The notes under the pieces: generated by a model
The model's database searches: none
Told to the model about the DNA's origin: nothing
The model's input: only the letters and a program-made list of their open reading frames with translations
Made by a program: the position numbers and the translations under genes
From: Cryptomeria japonica
Lineage: Eukaryota; Streptophyta; Pinopsida; Cupressales; Cupressaceae
NCBI RefSeq assembly: GCF_030272615.1
Contig: NC_081409.1
Location: 242,479,924-242,543,923 of the forward strand
Length of the DNA stretch: 64,000 nt
Direction: 5' to 3'
Shown here: positions 1-12,710 of the stretch, in pieces
How positions within the stretch are numbered: position 1 is the stretch's first letter
How the letters are laid out: the number at the start of each line of letters is the position of its first letter

Positions 1-642
1 CGTGTTGTTTTCTAACAATTACAGCATAATTGAAATCCCCTAACCGGGTAAGCTCTAACAAGCTTGGTGCTATTCAAATCCTCTAACAAGGTAGTCCATT
101 AGATTGGATTTTCAAATCCTCTACCGAGGTTACTCTTTACAGGGTATTGCTTCTAACAAGCCATTTGTAGTCAATCCCTTAACCGGGTGATTCCTAACAG
201 GATCAGTTCTTAATAGGACTTTTTGTAAAGCTTTAGCAGGCTAGGCTCCTAACAGGGCGGACTTTAGAAGAGTTCAGATATTATCTTGTGAGTCTCATCT
301 CACCATGGTTTTTACCTATTTGGGTTTCCATGTCAAAAAATATTTGTGTCAAGTGGTGAATGTTTTTGTGGTTATGTTTTCATGGTTGATTTACTTAACT
401 ACTTAACTATTTTTGATAAGTCATGATAACCGGAAGCATTGAGATATGAAGAATTTGTTTACTGTTAATTTGTTGTAACAGACAACCGGTTTATCTTATG
501 AGTTTTTATCTTGACAGAGTTATTATTCTAAGTTTACTTTTAGAGATTGATTGGTGAAGTTTAATATAAGTTTTTCTATCTACTGATTCACCCCCACCCT
601 CTCAATAGTTGACCAGATACTTATTCTTTCATCATACCATCA
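1..642 (+). repeat. 5' LTR of copia element (3' portion only)
   Basis: Matches 5797-6439 of the right LTR with scattered, mostly transition, differences. It ends in ...CCATCA at 642, directly before the primer-binding site. The start of this LTR lies outside the window. Confidence 0.93.
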
Positions 643-644
643 AT

Positions 645-656
645 TGGTATCAGAGC
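645..656 (+). promoter_or_regulatory. Primer-binding site, initiator tRNA-Met type
   Basis: TGGTATCAGAGC lies two bases after the LTR end and is the usual plant copia primer site, complementary to the 3' end of initiator tRNA-Met. Confidence 0.92.
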
Positions 657-705
657 ATTTTAGGTCCTCTAAGGTCTAAGCCTAACAACTTGAGGTAAAG
701 ATCTG

Positions 706-1620
706 TTGATCATGATGAAGAAGGAAGGTCTGAAGTTTAATAGAGAGAACTACATGATATGGAGTGACAGAATGAAAATTTATATCAAGAGTCTGGGAAG
801 TCAGTATTGGGAACATGTCGATACCAAGTATGTTGCACCTACTGGGATGTTGACTAATGATCAGAAGAAAGAGCAACAAAAAAATCATCAAGCATTGGAG
901 GCTATTATTAGTTCTTTGTCTGATGTAGAGTATGTAGATGTTCATGGTCTTGAAACTACATATGAGGTATGGAAAAAACTTGAAGAGATTTATAGCGGTG
1001 ATGAACATGTTAAGATTGCTAAAGAGGAGAGTCTAAGAGGAAACTTTGATGACATGCGGATAGCTGAAGATGAGAATATCCAGTAGTATGGTCAAAGGAT
1101 AAAAGAGATAGTTTGTGAAATTAAGAGTGCAGGAGGTAAAGTGGAAGATTCCACAGTGATCAGTAAGGTACTGAGAATTCTTGACTCCATCATTGGCAAG
1201 CTTACTGCTTTTGAATTAAATGGTTATGATGGTAGTGTACACAAATATGGGTTTGCATTTAGATCTTTTGTTTATAACCCATCTATGAGGAAAAGTAGAG
1301 ATGCCAGTCACAATTATGAATCTAGATCCAGCAGAGAAGTTGATGATGAAGACAGTTTAGTTGAGCTTGAAGCATTGTTGGCCAAGCGGTTGCCTAGAGG
1401 TACAGGTAAATATAGAGGCAAATTACCTTTGAAATGTTTTGCATGCAACAAGATTGGACACATTTATGCTAATTGTCCTAATGGTGATAATGAGCACAAA
1501 CGAGAGAAATTCAAGAAGTACAAGGGTAAAGGAAAAAGAGATTGTCTTATTGTTGTTGATGGTGGTATCACTGATGAGGAATCTGATGGTGATGCTAATG
1601 AAGACATTGTCTTTGTATCC
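706..1620 (+). pseudogene. copia gag remnant with CCHC zinc knuckle
   Basis: The frame starting at 706 has the copia gag N-terminus: a YMIWSDRMKIYIKS-type segment, then a helical domain ending in YEVWKKLEEIYSG. It is cut by TAG at 1084-1086, where related elements have glutamine. The frame resumes and carries a complete CX2CX4HX4C zinc knuckle at 1435-1476 (CFACNKIGHIYANC), the RNA-binding motif of the nucleocapsid part. A basic stretch follows. The intact product would form the cytoplasmic particle that packages element RNA. I see no frame that could still make it. Confidence 0.9.
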
Positions 1621-2890
1621 ATTAAAGAAGAGATGTCAGACCAGAAGGCATTAGTATCCAGGATGGATAACTCTGGTGATTGGATCATTAATAGTGGTTG
1701 TTCACATCACACGACTGGTGATCAGAGCAAATTTCTTTCTCTGAAGGAATTTGATGGCAGAGTTGTAAGATCTAGTAATGACTCACCCTACATGGTTAAA
1801 GGTAAGGGAACTATTTCTCTTAATGGAAAGAGTAGTGCAGATGATGTCTACTGGGTTGAAGGTCTAAAGCACAATCTTTTGAGTGTGGAACAACTCAATG
1901 ACAGAGGATACCCATTAGAATTTAAAAATGGTATGTGCAAGATCTATGACAATAAAGGTGAACTGATTGCAACCGGGAAGCAAACTAAAGGTAACTTGTT
2001 TCATCTTAATTCTAAAGTCAACAACTGTTTAATTGCAAAGATAGATGATAGTTGGCTTTGGCATAGGAGATTTTGTCATATAAACTTTGGTAACATTGTT
2101 AAAGTGAGTAAGTCCAAGACAGTGAGAGGTCTGCCTCAGTTAGACAAACTGGTTAATGCTATTTGCAAAGGATGTCAGTTGGGAAAGATGACACCTCAAC
2201 TTTCAAGAGCAAATATTTTTCAGCAGAACATTTGTTAGATTTGGTTCATACAGATCTTTGTGGACCAATAAGAACAAAAAGTATTCAAGGTGACAGATAT
2301 TTCATGATCTTCACTGATGATTGCTCAAGGATGATGTGAGTCACATTCTTGAAGGATAAGACTGAAACTTTTGGTAAGTTCAAGGCATTCAAGGCCTTAG
2401 CTAAGAAAGAGAGTAGTAAGAATATAAAGTGTCTGAGGACAGATTAGGGCGGTGAATTTACTTCTGAGGAATTCCCTAGGTATTGTGAAGGAAATGGTAT
2501 CAAGCGGCAACTTTCTGCACCAAGGACACCACAGTAGAATGGTATCGCAGAGAGAAACAACCGATCAATTGTTGAGGTTGCTAGGATGGTGTTGATACAA
2601 GGAGGTGTAGCAAAAACTTCTGGAGAGAAGTTGTCAGCACAACTATCTACACTATGAACCGGATTTTGGTAAAGAGAGGTAAGGACAAGACTCCTTATGA
2701 ATATTGGTATGGTAGATCACCTGATGTTAGTTATTTTAGAATATTTGGAAGAAAATGTTTTATTAAGTGAGTTGATTATATTAGCAAATTTGAGCTAAAA
2801 GTGATGAAGGTATATTTCTTGCCTATTCCACCAAGAGTAAAGCCTACAAGTGTTTTAACAACCGGACACAGAGAATTGTTGCAATGTTGA
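1621..2890 (+). pseudogene. copia protease and integrase remnant
   Basis: The protease region shows WIINSGCSHH (about 1681-1710), where the catalytic Asp of the usual DSG motif reads Asn (codon AAT, 1690-1692). The GAG-pre-integrase zinc region follows, with LWHRRFCH and CKGCQLGKM (about 2050-2190). Near 2190-2215 the frame slips by one base. The integrase core then continues in the other frame with motifs around VHTDLCGP, RTD-GGEF and P(Q)-NGIAERN. It is interrupted by TGA at 2337-2339, TAG at 2445-2447 and TAG at 2535-2537. Each stop can be derived from Trp or Gln by a single transition. The integrase is dead. Confidence 0.88.
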
Positions 2891-3110
2891 TGTTCGAGTG
2901 GATGAATTTCCTAAAGTCTCAGAGGAAACCAGTTCAAAGAAAAAGGATGAAGATCCTTGCATTTTTATTTTAGAACGAGAAACTGTGAAATCCGAAACTG
3001 GCAAAGCAAATGTTGATGTACCAATCCAACCAGAATAGATAAATTCAGAAGAAGATGATGATAATGAAGAAGCTGAACATGAAGATAACGATCATGTTAT
3101 TCCAAGATAT

Positions 3111-4737
3111 GTGAGATTGAATCACAATCCTGAACAGATTATTGGGGATAAGGATGCTGGAGTACTAACCAGAAGAAAAATCAGAGAAAATTCTTGCATG
3201 ATCTCCACTATTGAACCAAGAACTGCTAAGGAAGCATTTGGTGATGATCATTGGGTTAAAGCTATGGAGGAGGAATTAGATCAAATTGAGAAGAACAACA
3301 CATGGACCTTGGTACCCCGACCGGTAAATAAAAATGTGATAGGAACTAAGTGGGTTTTCAGGAACAAGTTGAATGAAGATGGTGTTGTGGTTCGCAATAA
3401 AGGTAGGTTGGTTTGCAAAGATTATGCAGAAGAAGAAGGAGAAGACTATGGTGAGACTTTTGCACTAGTGGCAAGACTGGAAGGTGTCAGAACTTTACTT
3501 GCATTTGCAGCACACAAGAAATTCAAGGTATACCAGACGGATGTTAAGTTAGCGTTTTTGAATGGGATACTTGAAGAAGAAGTGTACATTGAGTAGCCAG
3601 ATGGTTATGCTCTGACTGATAAGAAAGACATGGTATGCAGATTGCATAAAGCTTTATATGGATTAAAGAAGGCACCTAGAGCATGGTATGAAAGGCTTCA
3701 TACACATTTGATGAAGATAGGCTTTCTAAGAGCCAGTGATGATAGTAACATATATCTCAAATCTGAAGGAGATAAAATACTAGTCAACGAAGTATTTGTT
3801 GATGATATCATATTTGGAGGTAATGATGACTTGAGCAACAGTTTTGTAGATGAAATGAAAAATGAGTTTGAAATTTTTTTAGGGGAAAATAAAAAATTTC
3901 ATAGGCTTGCAAATACAACAAATGAAGAATGGTATTTTCATCACACAGTCTAAGTATGCGAAAGAGGTCTTGAAGAGATTTGGCATGAGTGACTATAAAC
4001 CAGTTGGGACACCTATGGTTATAGGTTGTAAGTTGTCTAAGGAAGATGAGTCCAAATCTATTGATGAGAAGGAATACAGGTCAATGATTGGAAAATTGCA
4101 CTATATTATTCACAACAGACCGGACATAGCTCATGCAGTTGGCATAGTTGCTAGATTCCAGAAGAATCCTAAGGAAACACATATGATAGCTACCAAAAGA
4201 ATTTTTAGATACTTGAAAGGTATTGTGGATTATGGGTTATGGTATCCATATGGAGGAAATTTTGACTTGAAGGTGTACATAGATGCAAATTGGGCAGGAA
4301 ATGTTGATGACCGGAAAAGCACAACCGATGGAGAATTTTTTCTTAGAGGAAGGTTTGTTTCATGCAGTAGTAAGAAGCAAAGTTGTACTTCATAATCTAC
4401 TGTTGAAGCTGAGTATGTTGCAGTTTACATGAATTGCACACAGGCTATATGGATTAGGCACATTTTGGAAGGTTTTAAGATGAAGATTTCAGAACCTATA
4501 AAGATTTTATGTGATAACACAAGTGCCATAAATATTTCCAAGAACCCTGTTTTGCATGCATAAACCAAGCATATTGAATTAAAGTATCATTTCTTGAGGG
4601 AAAAAGATCAGTGTAAAGATGTTATCTTGGAGCATGTTTAGCAACTTGCAGATATTTTCACTAAACCTCTACCTAAGACTACATTTGAGTATCTTAGAAG
4701 TCGGTTAGGGGTTGTCCCTCTTCATGAAGTCAGTTAA
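3111..4737 (+). pseudogene. copia reverse transcriptase and RNase H remnant
   Basis: RT begins with NTWTLVPRPVNKNVIGTKWVF and continues through the YQTDVKLAFLNG region (its Asp is one of the catalytic residues) and LHKALYGLKKAPRAWY to FVDDIIFGG, the copia catalytic box. A TAG at 3594-3596 breaks it, and the frame shifts near 3910. The RNase H part has YIDANWAGNVDDRKST, where the first catalytic Asp (DADW) reads Asn. Stops follow at 4393-4395, 4561-4563 and 4639-4641. The C-terminal motif LADIFTKPL is still readable, and the frame ends near 4737. Confidence 0.92.
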
Positions 4738-5057
4738 GTATGATGTAGATTACATCAGTCCTAGAGCTACTTGCAAAATTTTACAGGAAGATTGGTGTAG
4801 AAGTGGATGTATTCCACAGGGGGAGCATCAAGTTGCAGATTGTTGATGATGCATAGTGAAATTTGACATTATATGTTTTACTTTCAATTTAGCATTATTG
4901 TCAAAGGGGGAGAAGAATTATGTGATTATGGGAAGGAGAACCAGTGACAAGCTAAAGACATAGTGAGCATGGTGAATACTTGGTAATGTAAACCGGGATT
5001 CCTATTCACAATCACGCAACAATCAGTGGTGTTGATATTTGTATTGCTATCAATGCC

Positions 5058-5069
5058 AAAGGGGGAGAT
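5058..5069 (+). other. Polypurine tract
   Basis: AAAGGGGGAGAT immediately precedes the TGTTGGC start of the right LTR. This is the expected plus-strand primer of the copia element. A second, similar purine run, CAAAGGGGGAGAA, lies near 4900. Confidence 0.85.
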
Positions 5070-6439
5070 TGTTGGCATTTGTATGAAGATTGCATTAATG
5101 ATATGTTACGTTGTCATTGATGTCAATTAAACCGGTAATGATATTGTTGATATTGTTGTAATATTGTTACTGTAACCGGTAGGAACAATTTGTGAGGAGA
5201 ATCAGTAACCGGTGTAACGGTATAAACCTTATCTATTGGTGTAACCGATAAACCCTACCTGTTGTTTTTGATAAACCCTAACCGATTAAGTTTGGTGAAT
5301 TGGTTATATTGGTTTATGATCTAATGAGGAGAGGTAATGATGATGACACGCATGATATGTGTATGAAGACAATTCCAAGAGATTTTGGCGAGTTGTTGTA
5401 ACAGTTTTTGTCTAGGGAATGAGCAAATATATTGCATCTAATGCAAAGCGCATGATGAGTTACTAAGTTCAATGAAGCGGTGATCAAGGAGCGATCAAGG
5501 TTTTCTTGATTGATGTGCAGAGATTGCTATGTAATCCAACGATCATACTTGAACTAAATTTGTTTGTAATCTCAGTGAGAGTTAGGTTTTTGTTGTGTTA
5601 CCAACTTGATTGATTTGTATTTAAGGTCGATGAAGTTGTTTAGTTTTAAGAGAGTTGGCAAAGAGAAAGACACAGTTCAGTTGAGTGTGTGGTTGTCGAA
5701 CCGGATGATGTATCTACAGTTTGAGTAAAGGCAGATAGGAGCATGAAATGGATCTGATCAAGCAAGTGTAGTGCTATTCAGACAGATCAACAAACTCCTG
5801 TTGTTTTCTAACAATTACAACAAAATTCAAATCCCCTAACCGGGTAAGCTCTAACAAGTTTGGTGCTATTCAAATCCTCTAACAAGGTAGTCCATTAGAT
5901 TGGATTTTCAAATCCTCTACCGAGGTTACTCCTTACAAGGTATTGCTTCTAACAAGCCATTTGTAGTCAATCCCTTAACCAAGTGATTCCTAATAGGATC
6001 AGTTCTTAACAGGACTTTTTGTAAAGCTTTAACAGGCTAGGCTCCTAACAAGGCGAACTTCAGAAGAGTTCAGATATTATCTTGTGAGTCTCATCTCACC
6101 GTGGTTTTTACCTATTTGGGTTTCCACGTCAAAAATATTTGTGTCAAGTGATGAATGTTTTTGTGGTTATGTTTTCATGGTTGATTTACTTAACTACTTA
6201 ACTATTTTTGATAAGTCATGATAACTGGAAGCATTGAGATATGAAGAAGTTGTTTACTGTTAATTTGTTGTAACAGACAACTGGTTTATCTTATGAGTTG
6301 TTATCTTGACAGAGTTATTATTCTAAGTTTACTTTGAGAGATAGATTGGTGAATTTTAATATCAGTTTTTCTATCTACTGATTCACCCCTCCCCCCTCTC
6401 AGTAGTTGACCGGATACTTATTCTTTCATCATACCATCA
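5070..6439 (+). repeat. 3' LTR of copia element, complete, 1370 bp
   Basis: It begins TGTTGGC after the polypurine tract and ends CCATCA. Its last 643 bp match the left LTR. Confidence 0.92.
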
Positions 6440-7122
6440 CATACCTAGTGGTTCTTGTGGTTTGATCTTCTGCGTTTGCATGGGCCTCTAGATTTTGGAT
6501 GTTGTCCTTGGAAGTTTCTTTGATTTTGTCTTGTGGTTTCCTTGAGATTGCAACTTCGTAAGCCTTGTATGAATCCTTGTATCTTTTTGTATACTTCTTT
6601 CGTCTCTTAGGTCTGATTGATACCTCCTAGCATAGGGGGTGGACCTAATGGTACCACATGGTTGGGTGGAATGCTATTCACACCCATTGGGTTTTGGTTC
6701 GACTTGCATCCAGATCGAGATAGTTCATGAGAAGACTGAAGATCTACTATATGTTCCAAATTTTTGTGCACACATCTTTATTGTATATTTGAAAATCGTA
6801 TCCTCATGGATACCTTGTAATGTAAACATGATCATATGTATATTCTCTTGGCTATGTAAATTGATCCATGAATCTTGTAAAAAGCAATGTATTATTATTT
6901 GTAAAAGTTCTTATTTCTTCTAATATGATTGGTTAAATTATTTGAGTAATTTTGTTGTGGGTCCCTCACGACACTTGTATGATTTATATGTTCATTATAT
7001 CCTATCTTGTACTATCATGATGCACATTGTATTAGTATGGTCTATTTTCTTTCTATAAAAAAATTGCATTTCTATTGTTACTTTTATGTATTGTCCTCTG
7101 GACTTCATAGTGGGGCGTTACA
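6440..7122 (+). repeat. Probable remnant of another LTR
   Basis: This stretch has no gene. It ends in GGGGCGTTACA (7112-7122), the type of 3' terminus seen on plant LTRs that begin TGTAACGCCCC. No second copy is present, and the left end would be beyond the copia element, which may have inserted into it. The 94-codon frame at 6639-6923 resembles nothing I know. The LTR identity is inferred from the terminus only. Confidence 0.35.
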
Positions 7123-9694
7123 ATAATGAAATTTTCAGACGTAAAAGGTCGTTAAGATACACTACTATGTTGATCACCATGCCAACACTATAGAGGCAAG
7201 ATTGTAAACTAGTGAAGGTAGAAAAGAAGGTGAAAACCTAGAAAAATATAAATTATTTCACTATAATTTTATTTAATTTACCTTTTAATAATAATTAACT
7301 AAAAAAAATCAAACTTTCTTATAATTGTATCACACATTAACCACTTCACGTCTACCATATCTATTTAAACTTTAACTTCAATGTGTGTTCTATTGCATTG
7401 TCTATTTAAACTATTTTGTAATTTCCTTTTTTATATATTTTAAATTGATTTTTCATCATCCAAATTCAAAATTTCTTTGTAGAGTGTAACATTTACTTTG
7501 TATATACATATGCTTGTAGTAACACCTCACACCAAAAATTTATATGTTCTAAGTATTCTTAAATTCCACTTTGCTTCCTCCTCCCTCCATTATATGCAAG
7601 TTCATCTCTAGGCCTTAAAATGAAACAAAGATCCATGACCCTTTATTTGCACTATTTGTATAGTTAAATGAAACAAAGATCCATAAATCCCTTATGACGA
7701 CATTTGTTCCTCTAAATTAATCTTTCTTTTAAGATTGATAATAAAAAATAAAAACCCTTAGAATAAATTATTCAGTTCATAAATACACTAAGATAAGATG
7801 AATGCCATTAAGACACTATAAATAATATATTCAATATAGAATAAGAAAATAAATGTCACCTCATTATTTAGACATAAGTAAGGCAAAGCCGTCAATTTAT
7901 GCACATTCTCAATAATATATAATCTATTGCATCATTGTCGTCCAAAGATATATCAAAATATTAACATCTCATTGTACATTAACAAATACTTCAATTGTTT
8001 TTCATACTTCGGTACATTAAACAACAAAATGTTAACATATCAAGGAAGGTGATACACTAAATTTTACTTTAATTTTTATTATACTTGAGACATTGACCAT
8101 TTTCATTTTTATTTTTATTTTTATTTTGAGTAAAACAAATTATTTTTTTATTTTTTTGTAAAAAAAGGGTAAACACTTTTGATCTAGAGCTATGAATCTG
8201 TGAGGTCACAAACGAGGGACCTCATTCCCCATATAATTAATCAACAATAACAACTAGACGTGCTTGAACCTTGATGACAAAACAACAGTGCAACTTAACC
8301 ATCACACCATGCCAACATCAGCTTGAATAAAAGTTATTGATTATATAAAAATATATAAAATAAACAACAAATTTATTACTATTTCAAGGAAGGCAATACA
8401 TTAAGCACCACACTTACGACTAATAGATTCATAAGAAAACCTCTAGAAACTCAGAAAATATTTACATTGTAAAATTAAGTACATAGATCAATGTTTGCTC
8501 AATATTTTGCTTTTGAATTGAGAATACTAGAAACATTCTTTTGATAATAGAAAATTAACCTGGCCTTGTTTGATCAATCCTTATATATATATATATATAT
8601 ATAAAACAGTGGAGCTTGCATGAAGTTCATCCCTCCCAAACAATTGTGCTTGAATGAAAGTCCTTTTATTTTAAACTTAGACATCCCAATTTTGAGACTC
8701 TTTCAATAGAATATGTTCAAACTTTTTTCATTAAATATTCAAAAGTAATGCTCAAACATGAAATTTTAAATTAATAAAATATAGTCAACTTTAAATTAAA
8801 TATTCAAAATTAATGCTCAGAACTTAAATTTTAAATTATTTTAAGATACACTACTTAAATTCCTTCAACTACACTCCAAACACTCTTATTGCAATCATAG
8901 AGAAATCATAAAGGGTTGCATTTTGACAATTGTATCGAAGACAATGTTTTATAGAGCTTTTAGACAAAAGTTGGCTGAAAATAGCGCTCTTCCCTCTAAT
9001 CAAAACTAAAACATGAGCCATGCATTTGGATGTTTTTTATGGGAACGAACTAAAATTTTAACGGTCACATTGGCCAATTTACCATTCTAGTTAGTATAGA
9101 ATTTATGATTTTAGTAGTAGAAGAAATTGTTTGTTCTAATAACTCTATGTAATGAAATTAAAAAAAATAAAGAGAAATTGTTGTTACAATAAACATACTG
9201 TATCTATATTCATTCAAAAAAGATTACAAAACTTTTTAAAACACACCTTCACTCTTAATTAAAAATATATATATTATAACTTCTGAAATGTAGAACTTCC
9301 TACTTATAGATGTATCAACCAAAAGACCAAATCTGATAATTTTCCTATGCATTGCATCTAAACAATTAAATTAACATCACATCATCACCACTAAGTATAA
9401 AAGAACTTTATATAAGACATTTTAAACAATTCACATTGCCAATTATAACAATGCCTCCGGATAGCAGATCAAATATGCCTAAATTCGTGTTTTATGAATA
9501 TATTGAATAGAAAAAAGTTAAAAACAAAAACTAGTTTTTTCATTACAAAAATGAATTACATTATATTCACCTTCCATTTAGTACCATGTTCAGAAGAATA
9601 ATGTGATAATTAATACAAGTATGAATTACTGTACAAAAAATGGGTGTCATTCAATTCATTCCTGGAAAACTCAAAATCAATGTTGAATTTGTCA
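7123..9694. other. AT-rich intergenic DNA and 3' flank of the RNA polymerase I gene
   Basis: No coding sequence is seen. It contains a (TA)n run at about 8582-8603 and a probable SINE at 8165-8316. The few hundred bases below 9695 should hold the 3' UTR of the minus-strand gene; I could not fix a poly(A) site. Confidence 0.6.
8165..8316 (-). repeat. Probable tRNA-derived SINE
   Basis: Read on the minus strand it starts TGGCATGGTGTGATGGTTAA, an A-box-like head. About 30 bases later comes GGTTCAAGCA, a B-box-like element, as in plant tRNA-derived SINEs. A T-rich tail follows near 8160. I found no clear target duplication. Confidence 0.4.
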
Positions 9695-10102
9695 TCACGC
9701 TGCATCAGAGACCTTGAGAGCCATCTTGATGTTCATTGCTGCCAACTCTGCTGCCAAATACCTGAATACATATGGCATTGCCACCGTCTCAATGGCCTGG
9801 CTTGATTTGCACACATGGCAGGTTACCTTCTTGGCATTGATGCTGCCCAAAGGTAGACTCGTCAGTGCATCACTTCTTTCCTTTTGAAGGACAGGCGAAG
9901 TTGACAATAAACCCCCACATTTTGAGCAAACATCTGCCACATGATAATCTGAGCTTATATGAAGTCTATCACGAAGTAAATAAGCTGCTCCATGGGCAAG
10001 AACTGAATCGCGCTCCATTTCTCCAAAACGAATACCTCCACCAACCTTGCGACCTTTCACAGGTTGTCTAGTGACTGGATTAACAGGTCCCATGGAACGC
10101 AC
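9695..10102 (-). CDS. NRPA2: RNA polymerase I second-largest subunit, last exon (135 codons plus stop)
   Basis: This exon encodes the C-terminal part of the RPB2-like subunit of RNA polymerase I, the nucleolar enzyme that makes 45S pre-rRNA. It begins after an acceptor (ATTAATAG, 10103-10110) with VRSMGPVNPVTRQPVKGR, then GGGIRFGEMERDSVLAHGA, the conserved clamp/anchor segment. A Cys4 zinc ribbon follows, with pairs CSKCGG and CHVCKS, and the tail FRYLAAELAAMNIKM ends at TGA 9695-9697. The TGPVN/KGRK and SSDYHVADVC features match the pol I paralogue rather than pol II or III. It is in phase with the exon at 26070-26324. The frame is open and key cysteines are present, so the gene looks functional. 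The first residue is Val, not an initiator. Confidence 0.95.
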   Translation of the reverse strand: MRSMGPVNPVTRQPVKGRKVGGGIRFGEMERDSVLAHGAAYLLRDRLHISSDYHVADVCSKCGGLLSTSPVLQKERSDALTSLPLGSINAKKVTCHVCKSSQAIETVAMPYVFRYLAAELAAMNIKMALKVSDAA

Positions 10103-12507
10103 CTATTAATACACTCGATAACACCACGGTCAATAAAACTGTAGCTTCAAGAAAGTCTCAACAAAATTTTAAACCTAACCCTTTCATAGTTTTAAATGAA
10201 TGTATTTCTGTCCACATAATTGTGTTTAATAGGTGGTAACTAAACAAGAATATAAAGGGATTTATGTGAATGCCATCGCTGATCAGAAGCTGTCAGCGTT
10301 ACAAGGAATTTTATCTTGGACAATATGTAGAGTGGCCATCCCTTGTACTATATTAATACATCATATAGAGAAAAATGCAGCTCTACTGGGAAAGCAGCGA
10401 TGCAGAAGATGAAGCATTGTGCATAATAAACCTGTTAATACGCAATTGTGCAGTTCCACTGTTTTTCCATCATGTAGCTTATTGCTTACATTTAATCCTT
10501 GCTAGAGGAAATTTATAAAGAAACGAGCAATAATTTTCTGTGGAGATTGGAATTTTATGATGTATCATTAAGGCATGGATCATAGTTACAAAACTTGGAC
10601 TTGGCACGGACACCACAAGCTGATCTTTAACCCGGACGCAGACTTGACTCAGACTCAACGCAGAGTGGGCAAATTGAAAAAAACATGAAATATAGATATT
10701 TTTAATGATTTAAAGCTTGCATCATGTACCATGAATAAATGCAATTCACAGATACAATAAACTAATCAAATAGCTGCTACTTGATCACATGCATAAGTAT
10801 ACACCAATCGCAGAGTATAAAAGTAGATTTTTAGCTTAAAGAAACAACATTTTTAGATATATGAATATTGTTAAGTGTTTAAGGTGTATTAAACTCATGG
10901 ACTGTGATATCATGGTATCAAAAACAAAAATCACAATATAGAGCCATGAACTATGGTAGAAAGGAGCATGTATACCTCAGCCCAAGTTCCAACATTACTA
11001 ACTCTATGTGAAGTAGTTTGAGGGGCGGCCATTGAGTCCACACAAACCATCATGGTGCATACCATTTTTAATAATTTTAAAACTTTTAAGCATCCTCCAA
11101 AAGTCCTCTAAACCTTTTGAAAAACACTCGATTTTCATGTTCTTACATTAAAGCAATTTAATTTTTTTACGCTTTTTTTCTTTCATGCTTGGGGCTTGCC
11201 AAGTCTAGAGAGTCTAAACAGACTCGTCAAGCACTCAGGTCATGAGTCCCCAAGTCTCATTCAACCTACTTGCCTTGGAACTCAAGTTTGGGCAATTCCT
11301 GGCGAGTCTTCTAACACTCGCATAGATATTCGACCAATTGAGGAGCTGATTCTACTATCTTTACTCTTGACTAGTTTAAGCCAATAAACCAATGTGTTAT
11401 TTAGAATTTCATCTTCCATATGATTAAATGCTAACATGTCATTAGGTCTCTTCATTCAACTACAAGTGTATGTAAAATTTTGAAAAGATGTCTAGCATTT
11501 GATGGATATTGAGAAAAACAACTTTGGTTTTATCCTAACTGTTTTTTTATCTCTTCATGGAGTTTCAAGCTATGTTAAATGACATTTTGGGGACTGCGAT
11601 TTCCAAAATAGAGAATTTTTACAGTTGTTTTCTAATCAACATACAAAATTGTTATAGTCTCTGGGGCTAAGAGCCTGTTGACGTGTATTTTGTACACAAT
11701 CAAACACAGAATAAAATACCCAAGGGTACCTTATCCTCTCTTGAATAAAGCCTCTGATTGCTGAAGATGTCGCAAAAAGGATCAATCAGGATGACTCCAA
11801 GGTTCTTTGATGTAGGGTCTCTACATGTGGATAAGCACCAGTGGTCGTTGTGAATGTTGTTTCATCAAGGGGCCTTACGTTTCCGAATTGTAGGAACAAA
11901 ATTTCCTAAAACTAACAAGTTCTCAAAAGGATCAAAAGGTAGGGTTTGCAAGAGATGAATTCTAATCTAATCCTAAGAATGATTCAATGTAGGCTAGACT
12001 TGGTAAGATTCCACCAATTTCAGTATTGCCAAGGAATAACAACTCTACTGAAATTGATGCGATCTTCTAAGGTGACTAATGATTTTTCAATTCATCAAGA
12101 ATCATAGACACTACCATGAAGGTACATATCAATAGTTCAATAATGATTGAAGGTTTAAGCAATCCAAATATCTCCAGTTGACCACACAAGGCGTCCTTAC
12201 AATCAGCAAGAAGCTAGTGGTTTGGAACGTGAATCTCACCAAAGATCAAGCTCAACACTTAGTCCTTCAAATTTAAATACTACTTCAACCAAGAATGATT
12301 CAAGAAAGTAAGCAACCATGAAAATAGCCACAAGAATTGCAATAAAACACCATAACTTCAATATTTTATTGATCTCAAAGCCAAAATAGACAACAATTGC
12401 TTGAAATTCTCTCTTCAATGCTCAATCTTGCTACAAAATAACTTCTAACTATCTGACTCTAATATCTATTTCTCCTCTTAATCTCTGATTACAAAATGAA
12501 AATGAGT

Positions 12508-12520
12508 GGGTATATATACC
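12508..12520 (-). promoter_or_regulatory. Distal TATA box of unit C
   Basis: GGTATATATACC lies downstream of the ORF. Minus-strand AATAAA occurs about 150 bases further on (about 12363-12372). The same pair is conserved in unit B at 48116 and 48263. TATA followed by AATAAA at this distance is what an LTR U3/R region would show if the LTR has the same sense as the ORF. Confidence 0.5.
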
Positions 12521-12710
12521 ATCCTCAATTACAATGAACGGCCCAGATCAAAAGAAGATCAACGGCTGAGATTCTAACACCTAAACCCTAATTAGGGTTT
12601 ATTACAAAAAGTTCCCCTTTTATTGAACAATATTAAATGCATAGCCAAATATTTAATTGGCACAAAAATCTAGGAAACATAGACCAATGATAATTAAGGT
12701 GCCACATCAT

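Larger units (their letters stand above)
1..6439 (+). mobile_element. Ty1/copia LTR retrotransposon, degenerate, left end cut by window
   Basis: Two copies of a long repeat (1-642 and 5797-6439, about 95% identical by eye) flank gag, protease, integrase, reverse transcriptase and RNase H remnants in the Ty1/copia order. The initiator-Met primer site follows the left LTR and a polypurine tract precedes the right LTR. By comparison with the complete right LTR, about 727 bp of the left LTR lie before position 1. All coding regions are broken by stops and at least one frameshift. The sequence after the right LTR starts CATAC, the expected place for the target duplication, but its partner is outside the window. 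It lies about 3 kb past the stop codon of the RNA polymerase I gene. Confidence 0.95.
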
